Assembly: GCA_036558305.1 (NCBI GenBank) | Contig: DATBFX010000137.1 | Coordinates: 1 to 6,688 of the forward strand | Direction of reading: 5' to 3' | DNA length: 6,688 nucleotides | From: DATBFX01 sp036558305 | Lineage (GTDB): Bacteria > Chloroflexota > Chloroflexia > Thermomicrobiales > UBA6265 | Shown: one piece after another, positions 1 through 5,499 of the stretch | Numbering within the stretch: position 1 is the stretch's first letter | How the letters are laid out: each line of letters starts with the position of its first letter | Notes under the pieces: model-generated | Told to the model about the DNA's origin: nothing | Seen by the model: the letters and a program-made list of their open reading frames with translations, nothing else | Databases searched by the model: none | Made by a program: the position numbers and the translations under genes

Positions 1-270
1 CCTGTAGCGATAGACGACGCCGTTCTCACCGGTCACCTCGATGACGGCGTCCGGCTTGACGTCGGCGAGGTGAAAGAAGACGCCCTCCGGAATCCCCCAG
101 TAGTTGAGGTGTCCGGCCATCACCACGTTGCCCGGCACGCCGAGTTTCGCGGTGTCCTTGTACCAGGCCACCTTGTCGGCGGTCGTCGGGTCTTGCAGAC
201 CGCCATCGACGATCTCCAGCGTCTCCGTCTTCGCATCGATCCCGACCGACGCGATGCGGAGCGAGACCGG
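1..270 (-). other. Sortase domain, N-terminal part (class E/F-like)
   Basis: Residues 776-865 show the opening sortase strand (P-V-S-L-R-I followed by I-D-A), a W-Y pair at 811-812, and PGNVVMAGH with the likely catalytic His829. The H-L-x-Y-W-G context and the P-G-N spacing resemble the class E/F sortases of GC-rich bacteria. About 60-80 further residues, including the T-L-x-T-C and Arg motifs, would be needed to complete the fold and are off the edge. Confidence 0.75.
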
Positions 271-2595
271 CTTCGTCGCAAAGCCGACCGGCGGGGTCAG
301 GCGGCTGTCGAAGAACCACGGCCAGCCGTTTCGCACGGGAGCCGGATCACCGGCCGGGCTGACGGGCGCATCGTGCGCGGTCGGAGCGGTCGCGGCACCG
401 GGAGCGACACCGGTGTTGGGGAATTTCTTCGGCGGCTTCGGCTTGGTGTTGACACCGCAGTTGTAGACCGTGACCGTCGTCTCCTCACCGGCGCCGACGA
501 CGAGGTAACCGTTCTTGTCGGTGTGATCGGCGACGGCATAGCACCAGGTGCCGCCGATCTCGTCGATCTGGTAGGTGCCCGCTTGCAAGCCGTACCACGA
601 GAGGTAGCCGCTGCCGTCGGTCGTGCCCTGGGCAACCTCGACCCAATCGCTGCCGTTCCAGACCGTTAGGGAGAAGCCGGCGCCGCCCTCGTAGATCTGG
701 CAATCGTCGGAGGAGACGAAGACCGTGCCCTGGCAATACTCCTTGACGATCGTCACCGTCCCGCCCGGAACCTCGGGCACGTTGTACCAGTAGCAGGTGA
801 CGTGGTCGCCGGGCGCGACGTCGATCCCCAACACGGTGCCGACCAGGAGCGGATAACCCTGGATCTGCTGCGTGCTGCTCCCCTCGCAGGAGAGGACGAA
901 ACTGTAGTCCGTCCCCGCGGGGACGTTTTCGCTAACTTCCCACGGGTGCCAGGCGAGACCGTCGAACGTCACGGTGCCCTCGCCGCCGTCACCGGTCACG
1001 CCCTGCTCGTGCTCGCCCTTGCCGTCGAGTTCGAACCCGATGCCGTTCGTCAGGTTCGGGCAATCGACCGATGGATCGGCACCCGGCGCGTTGAGGTCGT
1101 AACCCGGCACGCAGGTGTACTTGACGATCGTGATCGTCACGTCGTCGGTCGGCACGTTGAACCATTCGCAGTGCAGGGTGTGGTACCCGGTCAGATCGAC
1201 CTGGATCGTGCCGTCCTGTACGTCGATTTGCGGGCCGTCCGGGCTCCACGACGCATCGTCGAGGAAGCAGAGGACAACCGGCTGGCCGTACCCGGACGGG
1301 ATGTCCTCGGTGATCGAGACGTTCCCCGGCGCGACACCGCTCCAGCTCACCTTGCCCGGACCGGCATCGCCCGTCGTCCCGGTCTGGGTCGCGTTGCCCG
1401 AGTCGGTGAGGGTGAAGTCGACGCCGTCCATCGGCACACCGGCGCAGGAGACCGAGAGATCGGCAACCGACGCGTTGTCGGCATCGAACCCCTGCGGGCA
1501 CTCGTACTTGTCGATCGTGACGGTGGGGTCGTCGCTCGGCACGTTGAACCAGTGGCACCACAGCGTCTGGCTCGACGCCAGCACCGAGAAGATCTGGCCG
1601 TCGGCGGACAAATCCATCGGCGCGTAGTCTTCCGGCTCGCCATCCTCGTTTGCGGCGAGCGCGCAGTAGACGACCGGCTGGCCGTACCCGTCCGGGATCT
1701 CTTCGGTGATGAAGTACTCGCCGGCGTCGAGCCCGCCGAAGACGACCTTCCCCTCGTCGACCGGGCCCGTCGCATCCGACAGGTTCGTCGGGCCGCCGTC
1801 GGTGACGTCGAAGGTGACGCCGTCCTGCCACTCGCCGCAACCGGCGGCCAATCCATCGGGATCGGCGTCGTAGGCGTCGAACCCTACCTGGCAGACGTGC
1901 TTGTAGATCACGATGCTGTTGTCGCCGCTGTTGTCGCCGGCGTAGGGGATGTTGAACCACTGGCAGGTAAGCGTCTGGTCCACATCCAGGTTGGACGAGA
2001 CCGTCGATTCGTCCACCGACATCTCGTCGAGATTGCCGTCGACTCCCTCGGCGTCGATCGAGCAGAACACGCGTGGCGTCGCGTACCCATCCGGCAGTTG
2101 CTCGGTGACCGTCGTCTGACCGGCCGGCAACCCATCAAGATACGCCCCGCCCGAACCGTCGGTGTTGATCGCGGTCGTCCCGCCGTTGCTGTCGCCGACG
2201 AGGAACCCGACATCGCCGAGGGCACCGCAGTTCGCGTACAGCCCGTCCAGGTCCGAGTCGACCGCGTCGAAACCGTCGGGGCAGGCATATTTGACGATCG
2301 CCACTGCCGCCCCATTGCGTACCGGTTCGGGGACATCCACGGGGGCACCATCCGCCGGCTCGATCGGCACTTCTTGATCGTCGATCAGGTTCGGATCGAC
2401 GGTGTCGATCTGGCTCGCCTCAGGATTGACCGCCTGATCCAGCACGATCGGGTCGCCATCGTTCGCCGCCGAAACCGTCCCCGTGCCGACGAGCGGCAGC
2501 AACGCCATCGCGAGCATGCAGGCGATGAGCCCGACGTGCATGACCCGAGTCACCGACGAACGTGGAGATCGCTTTGGAAATCGCTTCTGGAACAT
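1..2595 (-). CDS. Secreted multi-repeat Cna-B/SpaA-like protein fused to a C-terminal sortase domain (3' partial)
   Basis: The reading frame is open from the ATG at 2595 to the window edge: 865 residues with no stop. Residues 1-16 are basic. A hydrophobic stretch (about 19-40) ends in VSA-A near residue 43, a good signal peptidase I site. Five prealbumin-like repeats follow (about 97-716), each starting V-x-I-x-K with a Cys shortly after, and closing near Asn; repeats 1-4 close with C-x-W-[FY]-N-[IV]-P. A Pro/Lys linker carries FPNTG (725-729). From about 776 the sequence reads as a sortase: the P-V-S-L-R-I strand, then PGN-x-V-M-AGH, giving catalytic His829. The catalytic Cys and Arg should lie beyond the window, so activity cannot be judged. 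The protein is probably exported and surface-located, joining wall or pilus-like proteins or itself. The start is supported by GAGAGG 7 bases upstream; Met19 is a poorer alternative because it removes the basic n-region. The domain calls are firm, the biological role is inferred. Confidence 0.85.
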   Translation of the reverse strand, partial: MFQKRFPKRSPRSSVTRVMHVGLIACMLAMALLPLVGTGTVSAANDGDPIVLDQAVNPEASQIDTVDPNLIDDQEVPIEPADGAPVDVPEPVRNGAAVAIVKYACPDGFDAVDSDLDGLYANCGALGDVGFLVGDSNGGTTAINTDGSGGAYLDGLPAGQTTVTEQLPDGYATPRVFCSIDAEGVDGNLDEMSVDESTVSSNLDVDQTLTCQWFNIPYAGDNSGDNSIVIYKHVCQVGFDAYDADPDGLAAGCGEWQDGVTFDVTDGGPTNLSDATGPVDEGKVVFGGLDAGEYFITEEIPDGYGQPVVYCALAANEDGEPEDYAPMDLSADGQIFSVLASSQTLWCHWFNVPSDDPTVTIDKYECPQGFDADNASVADLSVSCAGVPMDGVDFTLTDSGNATQTGTTGDAGPGKVSWSGVAPGNVSITEDIPSGYGQPVVLCFLDDASWSPDGPQIDVQDGTIQVDLTGYHTLHCEWFNVPTDDVTITIVKYTCVPGYDLNAPGADPSVDCPNLTNGIGFELDGKGEHEQGVTGDGGEGTVTFDGLAWHPWEVSENVPAGTDYSFVLSCEGSSTQQIQGYPLLVGTVLGIDVAPGDHVTCYWYNVPEVPGGTVTIVKEYCQGTVFVSSDDCQIYEGGAGFSLTVWNGSDWVEVAQGTTDGSGYLSWYGLQAGTYQIDEIGGTWCYAVADHTDKNGYLVVGAGEETTVTVYNCGVNTKPKPPKKFPNTGVAPGAATAPTAHDAPVSPAGDPAPVRNGWPWFFDSRLTPPVGFATKPVSLRIASVGIDAKTETLEIVDGGLQDPTTADKVAWYKDTAKLGVPGNVVMAGHLNYWGIPEGVFFHLADVKPDAVIEVTGENGVVYRYR
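409..423 (-). other. FPNTG sorting-type motif in the linker before the sortase domain
   Basis: Codons 725-729 read F-P-N-T-G, just after a Pro/Lys-rich run and before an Ala/Pro-rich linker. It fits the [LF]PxTG pattern that sortases cleave between Thr and Gly. No hydrophobic anchor follows it directly, as would be usual in a sorting signal; the sortase domain follows instead. Whether it is processed is unknown. Confidence 0.5.
448..2307 (-). repeat. Five tandem Cys-rich Cna-B-like protein repeats
   Basis: Repeats span about residues 97-218, 227-354, 357-484, 486-608 and 612-716; the last is shorter. Each has four cysteines: 105/123/178/211, 235/253/311/347, 366/384/443/476, 495/512/570/601 and 621/632/685/713. 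Each also has the Lys, acidic residue and Asn expected for a Cna-B isopeptide bond: K102/E165/N215, K232/E298/N351, K363/E430/N480, K492/E556/N605 and K618/(D678 or E679)/N712. The acidic residue sits in T-E-x-[LI]-P-x-G-Y in repeats 1-3, S-E-N-V-P in repeat 4 and a diverged form in repeat 5. The DNA copies are diverged, so this is an old protein-level repeat and not a recent duplication. Confidence 0.8.
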
Positions 2596-2609
2596 CGCTC
2601 TTCCTCTCC
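2596..2609 (-). promoter_or_regulatory. Ribosome binding site of the repeat/sortase protein
   Basis: On the minus strand, GGAGAGGAAGAGCG directly precedes the ATG at 2595. GAGG ends 7 bases before the start codon, which fixes the upstream Met over the in-frame Met19. Confidence 0.6.
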
Positions 2610-2642
2610 GATTAGGTCAACAATCCAAACAACCAAACGCCC

Positions 2643-2750
2643 TTAGCTCGTCCTCGCCTCAACCGCCCGGCGAATCGGACGCGTCGCGACGAGATCGAGC
2701 ATGAGCACGACGACGAACCACAAGAGGGCCATCACATACGCGTAGTCCAC
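2643..2750 (-). CDS. Probable 35-residue single-pass membrane protein (GTG start)
   Basis: I do not recognise this protein. The frame starts at GTG 2750 and stops with TAA at 2643-2645. It has a short N-terminus with Asp2, a hydrophobic helix at about residues 6-22 rich in V, L, M, W and F (with one Asp, D19, inside it), and a basic tail with R24, R27, R28 and R33. By the positive-inside rule the tail should be cytoplasmic. The start is chosen because GGAAGGAG (2759-2766) lies 8 bases upstream, the strongest Shine-Dalgarno in the window. The frame stays open further upstream but reads like non-coding sequence there. It ends 47 bases before the repeat/sortase gene on the same strand, so the two may share a transcript. 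A chance ORF is possible because the ORF is so short. Confidence 0.45.
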   Translation of the reverse strand: MDYAYVMALLWFVVVLMLDLVATRPIRRAVEARTS

Positions 2751-2758
2751 GCTTCTGA

Positions 2759-2766
2759 CTCCTTCC
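2759..2766 (-). promoter_or_regulatory. Strong Shine-Dalgarno for the small membrane ORF
   Basis: GGAAGGAG on the minus strand, 8 bases ahead of GTG at 2750. It decides the GTG start over the upstream in-frame codons and over the internal ATG seven codons in. Confidence 0.5.
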
Positions 2767-2789
2767 AACACGACCGTTTGATCCCTTAC

Positions 2790-2806
2790 GCCCGATCCTT
2801 TCGGGC
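2790..2806 (-). promoter_or_regulatory. Hairpin in the probable leader of the minus-strand genes
   Basis: GCCCGA and TCGGGC form a perfect 6-bp stem with loop AAGGA as read on the minus strand. No T-run follows on either strand, so it does not look like an intrinsic terminator. The loop has the A-N-GGA form bound by CsrA-type regulators, but that could be chance. Confidence 0.3.
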
Positions 2807-2821
2807 ACGCTGACATCTTGC

Positions 2822-2839
2822 CCCCGGCGAATCCTGGGG
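2822..2839 (-). promoter_or_regulatory. Second hairpin in the minus-strand leader
   Basis: On the minus strand, CCCC-A-GG pairs with CC-GGGG around loop ATTCG: six pairs with one bulged A. It is flanked by the direct repeat AGATGTC on both sides. No T-tract follows. Its function is unknown. Confidence 0.25.
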
Positions 2840-2995
2840 ACATCTGTGCAATCACGCAAAACGTCGGCGCGGTGCCGGCGACCGACCTAAGTGGAACCAC
2901 GTAGTGCCGGCAAGACACGAGTACGTCGTCGCTATCGAAAGGGCATCGCGCGATGGGCGGCAACGGGGACCGTCACGGACCTCCATACTGCTCTC

Positions 2996-3020
2996 TACCG
3001 GTGTGCGAAACTCGCCGGTA
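2996..3020 (+). promoter_or_regulatory. Inverted repeat about 100 bases upstream of hen1
   Basis: TACCGG (2996-3001) pairs with CCGGTA (3015-3020). Inside, CGA can pair with TCG around AAC, leaving a small one-sided bulge. It may be an operator or a 5' leader hairpin of the RNA-repair operon. In GC-rich DNA a six-base palindrome is weak evidence. Confidence 0.25.
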
Positions 3021-3120
3021 ACGCGACGGCGAAACGGCAAATCTCACAGGTGCCCGGGCGGCGCGTTCTGATTCTTGTTGGCCCGCACACGACGCCGTCA
3101 CAAAGGCACTGGAACGGTCG

Positions 3121-4527
3121 ATGCTGCTCGCGGTCTCGACAACTCATCGCCCCGCGACCGACCTGGGTTATCTGCTTCACAAGCACCCCGGTCGCGTTCA
3201 GTCGTTCCCGCTCAATTTCGGTCAAGCCCACGTCTTCTACCCGGAGGCGACGGACGACCGCTGCACCGCCGCCCTCCTCCTCGACGTCGATCCGATCGGT
3301 CTCGTCCGCCGCGACGGTCGCCGAGGCGGTTTCGTCCTCGACCAGTACGTCAACGACCGCCCCTACGTCGCCTCATCGTTCATGAGCGTCGCCATCGGCG
3401 AGGTCTACGGCAGCGCGCTCGCCGGTCGCAGCCGCGAGCGGGAGGAACTGGCGACTCGGCAGATTCCGCTCACCGCCCACCTGTCCGTCCTCCCCTGCCG
3501 GGGCGGCGAATCGCTCCTCCGCCGTCTCTTCGAACCGCTCGGCTATACCGTTGTCGCCCGGCGGCACTCCCTCGACGACCGCTTCCCATCGTGGGGTGCG
3601 AGTCCCTACTTGACCGTCGATCTTTCGGCCACCGTCCGGCTCAGCGAGCTGCTCGTGCACCTGACCGTCCTCATTCCCGTCCTCGACGACGACAAGCACT
3701 ACTGGGTTGGAGAGGACGAACTCGAAAAACTCCTGCGCCGCGGCAAGGGCTGGTTGGAGACCCATCCCGCGCGCGATCTGATCGTCGAGCGGTACCTGAA
3801 GCGAAAGCGCGGTTTGGTGCGGGAGGCGATCGCGCGCCTTGCCGGCGACGAAGAAACCGATCCGGATCAGGCGGCGGAGGCCCGCGATCAGGAAGAAGAA
3901 GCGGTCGAACGGCCGATCAATCTCCACGAGCGCCGGCTCGAAACCGTCGTCGATGTGCTCGCCCAAAGCGGCGCAACCCGCGTCCTCGATCTGGGATGCG
4001 GCGAGGGCAAGCTGATCCGCCGTCTGCTCGACGTTTCCCAGTTCCGGGAGATCGTCGGCGTTGACGTGTCGCTCCGAACGCTGGAGATGGCGGTGCGCCG
4101 TGTCAAAATCGACCAGGCGCCGGCCAAGGGGAGAGTCACCCTGCTTCAGGGCTCCCTCACCTACCGCGACCGCCGGCTGGAAGGCTACGACGCGGCGGCC
4201 GTCGTCGAAGTGGTCGAACACCTCGATCCATCCCGCCTCGCCGCCTTCGAGCGCGCCCTTTTCGAATTCGCCCGCCCGCGAGTGGTCGTCGTCACGACTC
4301 CAAACGCGGACTACAACACGCTTTTCCCCGGTCTCCCGGCCGGCCGCCTCCGCCATCGCGACCACCGTTTCGAGTGGTCGCGTGCGGAGTTCGGCGCGTG
4401 GGCCAGCGGGGTTTCCGACCGGTTCGGCTACGGAGTACGGTTCGAGGGCATCGGCCCGGAGGACGCGGTGCACGGCGCGCCAACGCAGATGGCGGTGTTT
4501 GTCCGAACTGGGGCGAACATCTCGTAG
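3121..4527 (+). CDS. hen1: Hen1: 3'-terminal RNA ribose 2'-O-methyltransferase
   Basis: The product is 468 residues, the usual length for bacterial Hen1. It methylates the 2'-OH of the 3'-terminal nucleotide of a broken RNA before ligation, which protects the repaired junction from the same ribotoxin. The N-terminal half (about 1-245) is the Hen1-specific region that activates the ligase of Pnkp, opening with the typical T-T-x-H-R-P-A-T-D-L-G-Y-L-L-H-K-H-P stretch. A charged linker (about 240-265) follows. The methyltransferase then shows V-L-D-L-G-C-G-E-G (288-296) for SAM binding and D315 at the end of the next strand. The metal ligands E363, E366 and H367 (E-V-V-E-H) and H415 (R-H-R-D-H-R-F-E-W) are all present, so it should be active. 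The start matches the family N-terminus; only a weak GGAA precedes it. It is the first gene of a three-gene operon. Confidence 0.95.
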   Translation: MLLAVSTTHRPATDLGYLLHKHPGRVQSFPLNFGQAHVFYPEATDDRCTAALLLDVDPIGLVRRDGRRGGFVLDQYVNDRPYVASSFMSVAIGEVYGSALAGRSREREELATRQIPLTAHLSVLPCRGGESLLRRLFEPLGYTVVARRHSLDDRFPSWGASPYLTVDLSATVRLSELLVHLTVLIPVLDDDKHYWVGEDELEKLLRRGKGWLETHPARDLIVERYLKRKRGLVREAIARLAGDEETDPDQAAEARDQEEEAVERPINLHERRLETVVDVLAQSGATRVLDLGCGEGKLIRRLLDVSQFREIVGVDVSLRTLEMAVRRVKIDQAPAKGRVTLLQGSLTYRDRRLEGYDAAAVVEVVEHLDPSRLAAFERALFEFARPRVVVVTTPNADYNTLFPGLPAGRLRHRDHRFEWSRAEFGAWASGVSDRFGYGVRFEGIGPEDAVHGAPTQMAVFVRTGANIS

Positions 4528-4549
4528 AGCTGCCCGCGATGAAGCGTCC

Positions 4550-4553
4550 GGAG
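4550..4553 (+). promoter_or_regulatory. Ribosome binding site of the middle operon gene
   Basis: GGAG lies 4 bases before ATG 4558 and 10 bases before the in-frame ATG at 4564. The spacing slightly favours the second ATG, so the first two residues of the protein are uncertain. Confidence 0.4.
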
Positions 4554-4557
4554 ACTC

Positions 4558-5499
4558 ATGGAAATGATTCATGAAGTTGTCGACATTGATCACTGGAAGA
4601 GAGTATTCCCTTTAGACATGCTTCGACAGCAAGCCCGAACCAAAGCCCTTTCTCTCACCCGTAAGCACCCCGACCGGTTTCCCGACGAAGCGTCCATCGC
4701 CGAGGAAGCACTTGCTTTCGAACCGATTCCCGGTTCTGGATCAATTTCCAGTCCATACCATCTCGCGATCCTCGAGCAAGTGCGCCTGGAAGCGTCCAAG
4801 ATTCTTGATCCCGACAACTGCGTGGCCGTTGACACCTTTGCATTTGCGCTGGGCGAATCAGATCGCCGTGAAGTGACGAAGACTGGAGGGCTACCGTATT
4901 GGCCCGCCACCGATCCGTGGCCGGCTATCGAGGGTGAGCCGGCACAGTTCCTGGCCCAGCTTTCGTTCCTGGATTCGCATCACTGCGTACCTGATCTCCC
5001 AGGCGACGTGTTGCTCGTGTTTGGTCACCAGACATGGACAGAAGTCGATGATTGGGACGGTTGGCGACCGGATTTGATTTTTGTCTGGCAGGAGGTTCGG
5101 GACCACGCTTTGATCGCGACTGATCAGGTTTCGACCGCCGGACGCAGCCTTCTCGCTTTTTTTGGAGCGATACATCGCACATTCGATTATCCCAAGGGCA
5201 TCGAGGAGATGAACCAGATACCACGCTGGAGGAACGGGGCGGTGGCGAGTGGTACGAAAATCGGCGGAGTTCCTCCGAGCGGACACTGGCCGTACTTCCA
5301 GGGCGCTCGATACATCGGTTCGATCGGTTCCATTGATCCGGTTTTCGGTCGTCCGTGGCCCTTCCTAAACGTCGAACCACCGATCGCAACCATGCGCGAT
5401 GCCATGCGCATCCACAACCGCTTGACGTGGAATGACTTCGGCAGGCTTGATTTGTACTTCGACGGCCAGCGGGTCCTCTACAGAATTGAGAACGGATGA
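4558..5499 (+). CDS. DUF1963/YwqG-like protein inside the RNA-repair operon
   Basis: The product is a 313-residue soluble protein with no signal peptide or membrane segment. After an N-terminal region of about 100 residues with many charged helical stretches, it shows T-K-T-G-G-L-P-Y-W-P (107-116), then W-P-x-x-x-G-E-P-A-Q-F-L-A-Q-L (121-135) and D-V-L-L-V-F. A second similar turn, T-K-I-G-G-V-P (233-239), is followed by a hydrophobic strand. The paired K-x-GG-x-P signatures and FLAQL are typical of the DUF1963/YwqG family, whose biochemical role is poorly known; relatives turn up near polymorphic-toxin immunity genes. Third-position GC is lower than in the neighbours: 29 of the first 55 codons end in G/C, against 44 of 55 in hen1 and 42 of 55 in pnkp, which suggests transfer. 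It starts 30 bases after hen1 and its TGA overlaps the pnkp ATG. Family assignment is moderate; no function is claimed. Confidence 0.7.
   Translation: MEMIHEVVDIDHWKRVFPLDMLRQQARTKALSLTRKHPDRFPDEASIAEEALAFEPIPGSGSISSPYHLAILEQVRLEASKILDPDNCVAVDTFAFALGESDRREVTKTGGLPYWPATDPWPAIEGEPAQFLAQLSFLDSHHCVPDLPGDVLLVFGHQTWTEVDDWDGWRPDLIFVWQEVRDHALIATDQVSTAGRSLLAFFGAIHRTFDYPKGIEEMNQIPRWRNGAVASGTKIGGVPPSGHWPYFQGARYIGSIGSIDPVFGRPWPFLNVEPPIATMRDAMRIHNRLTWNDFGRLDLYFDGQRVLYRIENG
5496..5499 (+). promoter_or_regulatory. ATGA stop-start overlap coupling the middle gene to pnkp
   Basis: The TGA of the DUF1963-like gene (5497-5499) overlaps the ATG of pnkp (5496-5498). Only a weak GAG (5488-5490) lies upstream, so pnkp translation probably depends on ribosomes finishing the upstream gene. 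Confidence 0.7.

Larger units (their letters stand above)
2751..3120. other. Divergent intergenic region, no gene recognised
   Basis: About 370 bases separate the start of the minus-strand small ORF from the start of hen1 on the plus strand. Promoters for both directions should lie here, but I see no convincing -35/-10 pair and no sigma-54-type site. The short ORFs that cross it have composition unlike the flanking genes. What can be seen are three short GC-rich inverted repeats (2790-2806, 2822-2839 and 2996-3020). I see no tRNA and cannot match any known riboswitch. Confidence 0.5.

Noticed and set aside
2510..2538. L-I-A-C (residues 23-26) of the large secreted protein as a lipoprotein box
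   Set aside because: The hydrophobic stretch before the Cys is too short, and it continues well past it to a good signal peptidase I site at VSA-A. A classical signal peptide fits better.
802..2646. A 614-codon open frame on the plus strand
   Set aside because: It lies antisense to the repeat/sortase gene. Its product is Arg/Asp/Val-rich with no recognisable domain, as expected for the complement of GC-rich coding DNA, while the minus strand has clear domains and a signal peptide.
2790..2806. Hairpin as an intrinsic terminator
   Set aside because: No T-run follows on either strand, and no gene ends just before it.
2751..2963. Upstream extension of the small membrane ORF to a 106-residue protein starting at 2963
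   Set aside because: The first 70 residues have no domain, the composition looks non-coding, and the strong Shine-Dalgarno points to the internal GTG at 2750.
3070..3100. TTGGCCCG at 3078 as a sigma-54 promoter of the repair operon, by analogy to RtcR-controlled RNA repair
   Set aside because: The GG-to-GC spacing is wrong and the TTGC element is missing.
4539..4574. An 11-residue ORF (ATG 4539, TGA 4572-4574) between hen1 and the DUF1963-like gene, possibly a leader or a relic of the original pnkp start
   Set aside because: There is no ribosome site of its own and no similarity I can see to the Pnkp N-terminus. It is short enough to be chance.
3373..4593. A 406-codon open frame on the minus strand
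   Set aside because: It is antisense to hen1, whose domains and catalytic residues are unmistakable. The long frame is a by-product of high third-position GC.
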